7,128 nt of DNA from JBFKAV01 sp041621405 (GCA_041621405.1 JBFKAV010000167.1:1-7128), one strand, 5' to 3'; shown: positions 1-6,022, numbered from the stretch's first letter. Translations and numbers: made by a program. Notes: generated by a model from the sequence alone, not told the origin.

Positions 1-988
1 GCTCCTTCTTGCGGCGGAACCGTTCCTTCATCCGCTCCTCGGCTTCCTTCGAGCCGTCGTGCCAGTAGCCGAACCAGTGATCGAGCGGCACCAGCCCGTC
101 GGCGCCGTAGTTCACCTCGAAGTACTTGTGGTGCAGGTAATGGGCGTAGGCGTGGCTATCGAGCGCGCGCTCGTCGGTCAGCTCGAGCTTCTCGAAGCCG
201 ATATGGCCGTTGAGCGCGCCGTAGCCGACGACATGGCTGTTGAACATCATCACGATCGGGTTCGACGGGATGATCAAGTGCCAGACGATCTCGCCGAAAT
301 AGAGCGCGTGCTCCACGGGATGCATCGAGAGCGACGACCAGGGCGAGGGGTTGATCGAGTTGTGGTGCACCGAATGCACGTACTTGTAGAGCAAGGGCGT
401 GTGGATCAGCCGGTGGATGCAGAAGAAGTGGATCTCGTGGATCGCCGGGACCAGCAGCGTCAGCACCGCAAGCCAGAGCCAGTTGTCCTGCCAGTCGAGC
501 CAGCCGAAAAGATGGACGCCGTTGGCATAGCCCCAGAGCATCATCACCTCGACGAAGGTCCAGATCGGGATGCCGACGAAGAAGCTGCGCAGGAAATTGT
601 CGAGGTTCTGGCTGCTGAACCAAAAGATGTCAGAGGGGTGCTCGGACGGGAACTTGGCGTTGTACTTGAACCGCGTCCCCTGCCGGCGCCTGGCGTAGTA
701 GAAGAGCTCGATCGCGCCATACATCACGAAGATTCCGGCGGCGTTGACGAAGAGGAGCCAGAGCGCCCAGCTCCAAGCCAGCGTCTGCATGGTGGCGGCA
801 TCGGGAATGACGAAGACCCAGTAGAGCAGGGCCGTCGCCATGTGGAAGGCGTTCCAGGGCCAGAGCAGGCCGACGACCCACGTCCCGAGCTTGTAGAACT
901 TCCCGGTCCAGAACGGCGCGATCTCGGCGAGCTGGTTCGGCGACCAGTTGCCGCGCTTGTCACGGGTTCCGTACTTGAGATCGTCCAT
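1..988 (-). CDS. Sterol desaturase / fatty acid hydroxylase family membrane di-iron protein (C-terminus cut by window edge)
   Basis: The frame is open from an ATG at 988-986 to the window edge, giving 329 codons without a stop; the rest lies left of base 1. The product carries the ordered histidine clusters of integral-membrane non-haem di-iron oxygenases: HRLIH (about 192-196, preceded by HEIH at 184-187), HSVHH (205-209), HPVEH (223-227) and HYLHH (283-287). Hydrophobic Trp-rich stretches at about 35-61, 70-90, 135-155, 168-183 and 230-256 fit membrane segments. Family members insert oxygen into, or desaturate, a lipid chain, sterol or carotenoid at the membrane using O2; the substrate cannot be read from the sequence. 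The start is supported by MDDLKYG and by a purine-rich AGGGGAGG Shine-Dalgarno stretch about 9 bases upstream. The late tail (about 315-329) is charged and Lys/Arg/Glu-rich. It is divergent from the LacI gene and shares a 176-base control region with an FNR-type box. Family assignment is secure; specific function is unknown. Confidence 0.93.
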   Translation of the reverse strand, partial: MDDLKYGTRDKRGNWSPNQLAEIAPFWTGKFYKLGTWVVGLLWPWNAFHMATALLYWVFVIPDAATMQTLAWSWALWLLFVNAAGIFVMYGAIELFYYARRRQGTRFKYNAKFPSEHPSDIFWFSSQNLDNFLRSFFVGIPIWTFVEVMMLWGYANGVHLFGWLDWQDNWLWLAVLTLLVPAIHEIHFFCIHRLIHTPLLYKYVHSVHHNSINPSPWSSLSMHPVEHALYFGEIVWHLIIPSNPIVMMFNSHVVGYGALNGHIGFEKLELTDERALDSHAYAHYLHHKYFEVNYGADGLVPLDHWFGYWHDGSKEAEERMKERFRRKKE

Positions 989-1052
989 CCGGCTGTGCCT
1001 CCCCTCTCACTTCGTCGCCGGCGGCACCCGGCGCAGCGCATGGCGAAATTTG

Positions 1053-1080
1053 TTGACACATTGATCTGGATCAAAGCAAT
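1053..1080 (+). promoter_or_regulatory. Candidate sigma-70 promoter for the LacI regulator, overlapping the FNR box
   Basis: A perfect -35 hexamer TTGACA (1053-1058) is followed after 16 bases by AGCAAT (1075-1080), which matches the last three bases of TATAAT. The -35 is strong and the -10 weak. If used, transcription would begin near 1087 and leave a leader of about 78 bases before the LacI start at 1165. The FNR-type palindrome occupies most of the spacer. A second plausible -10 is TATCAA at 1118-1123. On the minus strand a TTGACA is present at 1096-1091, but no convincing -10 follows it, so I do not call a desaturase promoter. Confidence 0.3.
1061..1074. promoter_or_regulatory. FNR/FnrL/Anr-type binding box
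   Basis: The 14 bases TTGATCTGGATCAA match the FNR-family consensus TTGAT-N4-ATCAA exactly, and the two 6-base arms (TTGATC / GATCAA) are fully symmetric. It is the only perfect copy I found in the window and lies between two divergent starts, centred 79 bases from the desaturase start and 97 bases from the LacI start. In alphaproteobacteria such boxes bind FnrL or a related CRP/FNR regulator in response to low oxygen. Which gene it serves, and whether it activates or represses, is not shown. It overlaps the spacer of a candidate plus-strand promoter, which would favour repression of that promoter. If the true -10 is instead the TATCAA at 1118-1123, the box would sit near -62, a position compatible with activation. 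Confidence 0.7.
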
Positions 1081-1089
1081 ACTTCTCAA

Positions 1090-1152
1090 ATGTCAAGGAG
1101 CATTCCGTATCAATAAGTATCAAGCCAGAACAAGATTGAGACATTTTGACAT
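1090..1152. repeat. Spaced inverted repeat ATGTCAA / TTGACAT before the LacI gene
   Basis: ATGTCAA at 1090-1096 is the exact reverse complement of TTGACAT at 1146-1152, with 49 bases between the arms. The spacing is too long for a compact terminator hairpin. It could be two separately bound operator half-sites, or chance in an AT-rich patch. The right arm ends 12 bases before the LacI start codon, where a bound repressor would block initiation. Confidence 0.3.
1107..1123 (+). repeat. One-turn direct repeat GTATCAA in the divergent control region
   Basis: GTATCAA occurs at 1107-1113 and again at 1117-1123, a 10-base period that puts both copies on the same DNA face. The elements lie 42-58 bases upstream of the LacI start, between the FNR box and the gene. 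Tandem half-sites with this spacing could bind a regulator, possibly the LacI protein itself, or one copy could serve as a -10 element (TATCAA). No function is demonstrated by sequence alone. Confidence 0.4.
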
Positions 1153-1164
1153 GATCGCGCGCAG

Positions 1165-2193
1165 ATGAAACGGCCCACCATCCCTGACCTGGCCGAAGCG
1201 GCGGGGGTCTCGGTTTCGACGGTGAACCGGGTGATCAACGACGCCGGCAAGGTCCGGCAGGCTACCCGCCAGCGCGTGCTGCACGCGGCCCAGGAGATCG
1301 GCTTCTACGGCCTGGGGTCGATCGAGCATTCGGTGAGCCTGGGCGCTGAAACCCACCGCCTCGGCGTGCTGCTCCAGCAGGGCAACCGGACGTTCTACCG
1401 CAATCTCGGCGAGGCATTCCGGCGAGCCGCCCGGGACTTCTCGGATGGCACGGTCGAGCTCACGCTCGAGCACCTCGACGATCTCTCCGCTGACAACGTC
1501 GCGGCGAAGCTCGTGAACCTGGCGTCGACCTGCGAATCGGTCGCCCTGGTTGCGGCCGAGCATCCGATCGTCTCCGACGCGATCGATGCGGTGCTGGAGC
1601 GCGGCATTCCGGTGGCCGGGTTGATCGGGCCGCTCTCGGCACGCGGCAACGTCGGATTCGTCGGCCTCGACAACTGGAAGGTCGGGCGCACCGCCGCCTG
1701 GGTCTTCGACAAGATCTGCAAGGTGCCGGGGAAAATCGGCATCCTTCTCGGCAACCCTCGCTACCGGAACCAGGAACTGAACGAAATCGGCTTCCGGTCC
1801 TATTTCCGCGAGCACAATTCGGGGTTCACGCTTCTCGAGCCGCTGTCGACCTACGAATCGGCCGCGGTCGCGCGCGAAATGACCGAGAACCTCCTGGGCG
1901 AACATCCCGACCTGTGCGGCCTGTTCGTATCGGGCGGCGGGATCACCGGGGCGCTGGCCGCGATGCGCGACCGCCCGCGCCGGGACGGTTTCGTGGCCGT
2001 CGGCTACGAGCTCTTCGACACGACCCGCGCCGCGCTGATCGACGGCAGGCTGACCATGGTGATCTCGCACCCGATGGAGGCCTTCGCGCGCGAGGCGATC
2101 GCGACCATGATCAAGGCCAAGAAGGCGGGGCCGGACGCGGGTGCGCAGAACGTTTCGCTCGGCTTCGAGATCCACACGTCCGAGAATGTGTGA
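1165..2193 (+). CDS. LacI-family transcriptional regulator with sugar-binding-protein-like effector domain
   Basis: The 342-residue product has the usual length and two-domain plan of the LacI/GalR family. Residues 5-25 form the N-terminal helix-turn-helix (TIPDLAEAAGVS then the recognition helix VSTVNRVIN), with V17-S18 at the operator-reading positions. From about residue 64 (RLGVLLQQ) a periplasmic-binding-protein-like domain follows, with typical landmarks GLDNWKVGR, LCGLFVSGGG and GYELFDTTRAALIDGRL. The start is fixed because the HTH begins almost at once after the ATG; no good Shine-Dalgarno precedes it, so translation may be weak. The hinge after the HTH (FYGLGSIEHSV, 47-57) lacks the classical N-x-x-A-x-x-L pattern of E. 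coli LacI. It is divergent from the hydroxylase, upstream of the 2-hydroxyacid dehydrogenase, and close to a minus-strand sugar-acid operon, so it probably senses a sugar or sugar acid and controls that operon. Family is certain; effector and targets are inferred. Confidence 0.95.
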   Translation: MKRPTIPDLAEAAGVSVSTVNRVINDAGKVRQATRQRVLHAAQEIGFYGLGSIEHSVSLGAETHRLGVLLQQGNRTFYRNLGEAFRRAARDFSDGTVELTLEHLDDLSADNVAAKLVNLASTCESVALVAAEHPIVSDAIDAVLERGIPVAGLIGPLSARGNVGFVGLDNWKVGRTAAWVFDKICKVPGKIGILLGNPRYRNQELNEIGFRSYFREHNSGFTLLEPLSTYESAAVAREMTENLLGEHPDLCGLFVSGGGITGALAAMRDRPRRDGFVAVGYELFDTTRAALIDGRLTMVISHPMEAFAREAIATMIKAKKAGPDAGAQNVSLGFEIHTSENV

Positions 2194-2250
2194 GCCTGGC
2201 CGCGCCCGGCACGCAGACCGGCGCGCGCAGGACGCAACGGCCGTAGCAAG

Positions 2251-2267
2251 CCGCACCACGAGTGCGG
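2251..2267 (+). terminator. Small GC-rich hairpin downstream of the LacI gene (weak terminator or operator candidate)
   Basis: CCGCAC (2251-2256) and GTGCGG (2262-2267) form a perfect 6-base stem around a 5-base loop, 58 bases after the LacI stop. No T-run follows directly; only a TTT occurs eleven bases later, so it is at best a weak or factor-assisted terminator. The same 2194-2403 gap holds an imperfect palindrome around ACGGCCGT (2234-2247) and a longer-looped CGCGCC / GGCGCG pair (2201-2206 / 2220-2225). Either could be an operator for the downstream dehydrogenase. Apart from a Shine-Dalgarno GGAGGA at 2393-2398, I see no clear promoter or small gene in this 210-base gap. Confidence 0.3.
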
Positions 2268-2403
2268 GCGCGGCAGGTTTGTCCTGAGATGGCTGCGTGG
2301 CTCGCCCTCGATTCTCGGCAGACGCCAGGCACGCGCGGGGACTAGACCGCTTGCGCCTCACGCCCGTGGCGGGAATAGTCCTGCGAACCCACGGAGGACC
2401 GTC

Positions 2404-3348
2404 ATGACCCGCCCCGACCTCGTTGCCATCGGCGCCTACAACAGCTGGGACATCGAGGCGATGGAGGCCGCCTACGCACTCCACCTCCTGCCCGCGATCG
2501 ACGCCCTTGCCGGCCTGCCCGAGGCGGTGCGCGGCACCGTTCGCGCCGTCGCCTACCAGGGCCACCACCGCTTCGGCGGCGCCGAGATGGATCTGCTGCC
2601 GGCGCTCGGCCTCATCGCCAATTTCGGCGTCGGCTACGACGCGATCGACGTTGCCGCCGCAACCGCGCGCGGGGTGAAGGTGACCAACACCCCCGGCGTG
2701 CTCAACGACGACGTTGCCGACCTCGCGGTGGCGCTCCTGCTCGCGCAGGGGCGGCGGATCGTCCAGGGGTCGGACTGGGTGCGCTCCGGCACCTGGGCGA
2801 AGAAGGGCGAGATGCCGCTCAACCGCAAGATCAGCGGTGGCCGCGTCGGCATCCTCGGCCTCGGCCGGATCGGCCGCGAGATTGCCAACCGGCTCGTCGG
2901 CTTCAAGATGGAGATCCACTACTTCGCCCGCACGGACCGGGACATCACCGGCTGGACCTTCCACGCCGATCCGGTGTCGCTGGCGCGCGCCGTCGACTAC
3001 CTGATCGTGGCGCTGGTAGGCGGCCCGGCGACCAGGGGCCTGGTCTCGGCCGAGGTGATCCGCGCCCTCGGGCGCGAGGGCGTGATCGTCAACATCTCGC
3101 GCGGCACGGTGATCGACGAGGCGGCGCTGCTCGACGCGCTGGAGAAGCGCCAGATCGCCGGCGCAGCCCTCGACGTGTTCCTGAACGAGCCCAACATCGA
3201 CCCCCGCTTCCTCGCCCTCGACAACGTCGTGCTGCAGCCGCACCAGGGCTCCGGCACGGTGGCGACCCGGATGGCGATGGGCGAGCTCCAGCGCGACAAT
3301 GTGGGCGCCTTTCTGGCCGGGCGCGAGCTGCCGACTCCGGTGAACTGA
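2404..3348 (+). CDS. D-2-hydroxyacid dehydrogenase, glyoxylate/hydroxypyruvate reductase type
   Basis: The 314-residue product is a complete D-isomer-specific 2-hydroxyacid dehydrogenase, which interconverts a 2-keto acid and a D-2-hydroxy acid with NAD(P)H in the cytosol. The substrate loop NFGVGYD is at 73-79, the Rossmann glycine motif GLGRIG at 152-157, and the catalytic triad is Arg233 (NISRG), Glu262 (NEP) and His280 (LQPHQGSGT). The second strand of the nucleotide fold ends in ARTDR (175-179) rather than an acidic residue, which by comparison with plant and animal hydroxypyruvate reductases suggests NADPH preference. The ATG follows a strong GGAGGA at a 5-base spacing. It stands alone on the plus strand, 210 bases after the LacI gene, and meets the sugar-dehydrogenase gene tail to tail with a 7-base gap. 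It may reduce glyoxylate, hydroxypyruvate or a keto acid made by the neighbouring operon; the exact substrate is not resolvable here. Confidence 0.93.
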   Translation: MTRPDLVAIGAYNSWDIEAMEAAYALHLLPAIDALAGLPEAVRGTVRAVAYQGHHRFGGAEMDLLPALGLIANFGVGYDAIDVAAATARGVKVTNTPGVLNDDVADLAVALLLAQGRRIVQGSDWVRSGTWAKKGEMPLNRKISGGRVGILGLGRIGREIANRLVGFKMEIHYFARTDRDITGWTFHADPVSLARAVDYLIVALVGGPATRGLVSAEVIRALGREGVIVNISRGTVIDEAALLDALEKRQIAGAALDVFLNEPNIDPRFLALDNVVLQPHQGSGTVATRMAMGELQRDNVGAFLAGRELPTPVN

Positions 3349-3359
3349 GCCGGGCTCAG
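3345..3359. repeat. Palindrome holding both convergent stop codons
   Basis: CTGAGCCGGGCTCAG is a perfect inverted repeat with 7-base arms around one central G, able to fold as a 6-base stem with a CGG loop. The TGA of the plus-strand dehydrogenase (3346-3348) and the TGA of the minus-strand SDR (3358-3356) are symmetric parts of its arms. No T-run follows on either strand, so it is not a standard intrinsic terminator, but it is the only structure between the two convergent genes. Confidence 0.45.
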
Positions 3360-4114
3360 ATCGAGCCGGCCTCGACCATGTAGTTGTTCGCCGTGCACAT
3401 CGCGGCGTCGTCGGAGGCCAGGAAGAGCACCATCCGCGCCACGTAGACCGGCTCGATCAGCTCGGGCAGGCATTGCCGCTGGCGCTGCTTCTCCAGCGCC
3501 TCGGGGGTGACCCAGAGCTGCTTCTGCCGCTCGGTCATGATCCAGCCCGGCACCACGGTGTTCACCCGGATCCGGTGCTGCCCCAGGTCGCGCGCCATGG
3601 TCCGGGTCAGCCCGTGCACCGCCGCCTTGGCCGTGGCATAGGCCGGGAAGTTGCCGACCGCCTCCCACCACGAGTTCGAGCCGATGTTGAGGATCGACCC
3701 GCCGCCGGCCTCGATCATCCCCGGCGCCACCGCCTGGATGGCGAAGAACATGTGGCGCAGGTTGGTCGCCATGCGCTCGTCCCAGTGCTCGGGCGTCACC
3801 TCGCGCCAGTCGTGCCGGTCGTCGCGCGCGGCGTTGTTGACCAGCACCTCGGCCGGCCCGAGCCGCTCTGCCAGGCCCGCGAAGGCCCCGCGCAGCGCCT
3901 CGATGTCGCGCAGGTCGCAGGCCTCGAAGTCCACCGCGCCCTCGGTCCGCGACACGAGCTCCCGCGCCGCGCCTTCGTCGCGGTCGACGAAGCCAACCCT
4001 CGCGCCCTCTGCCGCGAAGGCCGCGACGATCTCGGCGCCGATCCCCGAGGCGCCACCGGTCACGATCACCGGCTTGCCCTTCAGGCTCGGGTAACGGGCG
4101 AATTGCTGGGTCAC
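3356..4114 (-). CDS. SDR-family NAD-dependent sugar 1-dehydrogenase, like Caulobacter D-xylose dehydrogenase
   Basis: This 252-residue classical short-chain dehydrogenase has cofactor motif TGGASGIG (19-26), an acidic Asp44 after the second strand that favours NAD+, NNAA (93-96), the helix Asn118, catalytic Ser146 and the YATAK motif (Tyr159, Lys163). Several blocks closely match, from memory, the Caulobacter D-xylose 1-dehydrogenase of the Weimberg pathway: YPSLKGK near the N-terminus, LVNNA-x-DDRH (91-101), WDER-x-x-x-NLRHM (111-122) and QAVAPGM (127-133). That enzyme oxidises D-xylose, and some relatives L-arabinose, to the lactone. Start is GTG at 4114, chosen because it sits 6 bases after GGGAG and gives the expected short leader. 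It is the last gene of the operon, 19 bases after denD. The Caulobacter gene is called xylB, a name also used for xylulokinase, so I leave the symbol empty. An alternative role is oxidation of a 2-keto-3-deoxy acid. Confidence 0.88.
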   Translation of the reverse strand: MTQQFARYPSLKGKPVIVTGGASGIGAEIVAAFAAEGARVGFVDRDEGAARELVSRTEGAVDFEACDLRDIEALRGAFAGLAERLGPAEVLVNNAARDDRHDWREVTPEHWDERMATNLRHMFFAIQAVAPGMIEAGGGSILNIGSNSWWEAVGNFPAYATAKAAVHGLTRTMARDLGQHRIRVNTVVPGWIMTERQKQLWVTPEALEKQRQRQCLPELIEPVYVARMVLFLASDDAAMCTANNYMVEAGSI

Positions 4115-4133
4115 GGGTCTCTCCCTTCTTGGC

Positions 4134-5099
4134 TCATCCGCGCGGCAGGTCGTCTTCCAGGTAGTAGCGGATGTTGTCCTCGAAGCTCGCGTCGGCCTTG
4201 AGCCCCAAGGCCAGCGCCTTCTCGGGCCGGAAGTCGTAGCGCCAGCCCGAGACGATTCTGAGGGTCTCCAGATCTTCCTCCCAACGTATGAGCTTCGCCG
4301 GCTCCGGCCCCGCCACCGCCGTCATCGCGTCGATCAGCTCGCCGATGGTCCAGGTCCGCCCCGGCATCACCATCGAGCGGTTCTGCCCCAGCGACTCCGC
4401 CTCGATCTCCGCCCCGTGGATCAGGTTCTCCACGCAGCGCCGCGGCGAAAGGTAGTAGTGCGGAAACTCGCGCCCGACCGGGCAGACCGCCTCCTGCCCG
4501 TTCAGCGGCTCGCGCAGGATCGACGACATGAAGGACGAGGCCGCCCGGTTCGGCTTGCCCGGCCGGACCGAGATCGTCGGCAGCCGGAAGCCCCGCCCGT
4601 CGACGAGGCCGCGGCGGGAATAGTCGTTGAGGAGAAGCTCGCCGATGGCCTTCTGGGTGCCGTAGGAGGTCTGCGGGTTCAGGAAGCTGTGGCCGGTGAT
4701 CGGGTCGGGCACCTCGCCGCCGTAGACGGCAATCGAAGAGGTGAAGACGAGGACCGGCTTTGTCCCCAGCGCACGGACTCGCTCCAGCACGTTGAAGACG
4801 CCGAAGAGGTTGGTGTTCAGCCCGGCGTCGAGGTCCGCCTCGGCATGGGCCGAGACCACGGCGGCAAGGAGGAAGATCACGTCGACGTCCGCCCCGATCA
4901 GCGCATCGACCGAGGCGCGCTCGGCGATGTCGCAGAGCGCGGTCTCCAGCGGGAACGGCGCCTCGAACCTCGGTGGCTCGGCGATGTCGGCCAGAACCAG
5001 CGCGCCGATCTGCCGGCCCCGGAGCTCGCCGCGCGCCGCGAGCGCCCGGCCGAGCTTCTGGCCCACCACTCCGGCGCCGCCGATGATCAGGATCTTCAT
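4134..5099 (-). CDS. denD: D-erythronate dehydrogenase (DenD), extended-SDR family
   Basis: The 321-residue product is an NAD-dependent extended SDR (epimerase/dehydratase fold). The N-terminal dinucleotide motif is GGAGVVG (7-13), a Ser pair (121-122, TSSIAVYGG) precedes the YxxxK catalytic pair Tyr146/Lys150 (SYGTQK), and a C-terminal substrate domain follows. Blocks such as QTSYGTQKAIGELL, NDYSRRG, LPTISVRPGKPN, REPLNG and EAVCPV are hallmarks, as I recall them, of the DenD group, which oxidises D-erythronate at C2 to 2-oxo-tetronate. The ATG at 5099 overlaps the TGA of the upstream kinase as ATGA, so translation is probably coupled; the same frame stays open further upstream, but the residues there are not family-like. 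In known pathways DenD works with an isomerase, a DUF1537 kinase and an aldolase-like decarboxylase, none of which is in this window. It could therefore act on another aldonate here. Family call is firm; physiological substrate less so. Confidence 0.88.
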   Translation of the reverse strand: MKILIIGGAGVVGQKLGRALAARGELRGRQIGALVLADIAEPPRFEAPFPLETALCDIAERASVDALIGADVDVIFLLAAVVSAHAEADLDAGLNTNLFGVFNVLERVRALGTKPVLVFTSSIAVYGGEVPDPITGHSFLNPQTSYGTQKAIGELLLNDYSRRGLVDGRGFRLPTISVRPGKPNRAASSFMSSILREPLNGQEAVCPVGREFPHYYLSPRRCVENLIHGAEIEAESLGQNRSMVMPGRTWTIGELIDAMTAVAGPEPAKLIRWEEDLETLRIVSGWRYDFRPEKALALGLKADASFEDNIRYYLEDDLPRG

Positions 5100-6022
5100 C
5101 CGCCAGCACCTTCCTCGAAGATCTCCGGCGCCAGCGCCCCGCGTCTCTGGATCACCTCGCCTGCCAGCGCCATCGCCCGGTCCAGCGCCTCGCCGAGCGG
5201 CGCGCCGGTCACCAGCGCAGACAGCAGTCCGGCGCCGAAACTGTCGCCCGCCGCCGTGCTGTCGACCACCTTTGCAACCGGCTTCGGCGCGCGCTTCAGC
5301 GCGCCCTCGACGGCCGACCATGCTTGGCACGGCCCCGCCCCGTCCTTCACCACGACGAGCCGGGCGCCGAGATCACGGTATCGCGCAATTGTCGCATCCG
5401 GCGTGGCATCGTCGAAAAGTCCGGTCTCCTCGTCGAACGAGGGCAGCACCGTGTCGGCGACCGAGGCGCCGAGCGAAAGCCCCGCCCGCATCTCCGCCTC
5501 GCTCGCCCAGAGCCGCGGCCGCAGGTTGGTGTCGAAGGCGACATGCGCGCCCTTCGCCCGCGCCCGCCCCAGCGCGGCGCAGAGCGCCTCGCGCGCCTCG
5601 GGGCTGAGGATCGCCAACGTGATGCCGGAGAAGAACAGCACCTCGCGCCCTGCGAAGATTGTGTCGAGCCAGGCCGGGTCGTCGGCCAGCGCCCGCGCCG
5701 CCGACTGGCCGCGCCAGTAGGAGAAGCTGCGCTCGCCCTCCTTCAGCTGGATCATGTAGAGCCCGACAGTGCGGTCCTTCACGCGGCGGATCGCGGACGT
5801 GTCGATCCCCTCGCCTTCGATGAAATCCACCACCCCCTGCGACACCGCGTCCTCGCCCACCGCGGTGGCGTAGCCCACCTGCCAGTCACCGGGCAGAAGC
5901 CGGCGCGCGTACCAGGCGGTGTTGAAGGTGTCGCCCGCGTAGCCCATGCGGAAGAGCCCACCCTCGGCCGGCGCCATCTCGACCATGCATTCGCCGATCG
6001 CGAGAAAGCTCTTTCCCATCAT
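5096..6022 (-). CDS. kdgK: 2-keto-3-deoxygluconate kinase (PfkB/ribokinase family)
   Basis: The 308-residue product matches the KdgK branch of the PfkB sugar kinases, which phosphorylates 2-keto-3-deoxygluconate to KDPG for Entner-Doudoroff cleavage. It has the start IGECMVEM (9-16), the substrate loop AGDTFNT (29-35), the YWR element (102-104), SGITLAILSP (132-141), DTNLRPRLW (164-172) and the C-terminal anion-hole and catalytic motif DSTAAGDSFGAG (254-265), with Asp260 as the expected base. These blocks are close to E. coli KdgK from memory. I choose the ATG at 6022 because it overlaps the TGA of the upstream dehydratase in an ATGA; the next codon is also ATG (6019), which lies at better spacing (8 bases) from the preceding GGGGG, so either may be used. 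A longer in-frame start at 6085 would bury 63 bases in xylX and adds non-family residues. Its own stop overlaps the denD start. The substrate may include 2-keto-3-deoxygalactonate. Confidence 0.92.
   Translation of the reverse strand: MMGKSFLAIGECMVEMAPAEGGLFRMGYAGDTFNTAWYARRLLPGDWQVGYATAVGEDAVSQGVVDFIEGEGIDTSAIRRVKDRTVGLYMIQLKEGERSFSYWRGQSAARALADDPAWLDTIFAGREVLFFSGITLAILSPEAREALCAALGRARAKGAHVAFDTNLRPRLWASEAEMRAGLSLGASVADTVLPSFDEETGLFDDATPDATIARYRDLGARLVVVKDGAGPCQAWSAVEGALKRAPKPVAKVVDSTAAGDSFGAGLLSALVTGAPLGEALDRAMALAGEVIQRRGALAPEIFEEGAGG

Noticed and set aside
1068..1096. Minus-strand promoter for the hydroxylase using TTGACA at 1096-1091
   Set aside because: At 16-18 base spacing the only -10 candidates fall inside the FNR box and match TATAAT at no more than two positions.
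59..1168. 369-codon plus-strand open frame opposite the sterol desaturase gene
   Set aside because: The minus strand carries all the histidine motifs; the plus frame is charged low-complexity sequence and runs through the control region into the LacI start.
1151..1168. An ATG at 1151 just upstream of the LacI start, which might be an alternative start or a leader peptide
   Set aside because: It is out of frame with the regulator and stops after five codons at 1166-1168, overlapping the LacI ATG. A coupling role is possible, but the frame is too short and has no ribosome-binding site to call.
2201..2225. CGCGCC / GGCGCG inverted repeat as a LacI terminator
   Set aside because: A 13-base loop, only six pairs and no T-run; such pairs arise easily in GC-rich DNA.
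1120..3243. Long open frame (over 700 codons) on the minus strand opposite the LacI and hydroxyacid dehydrogenase genes
   Set aside because: It is antisense to two well-supported genes, crosses their intergenic gap, has low-complexity Arg/Ala/Glu/Asp/Val-rich sequence typical of GC-rich shadow frames, and shows no family motif.
4416..5720. 434-codon plus-strand frame opposite denD and kdgK
   Set aside because: Arg/Ala/Pro/Ser-rich composition without motifs; both genes beneath it have intact catalytic residues in the other strand.
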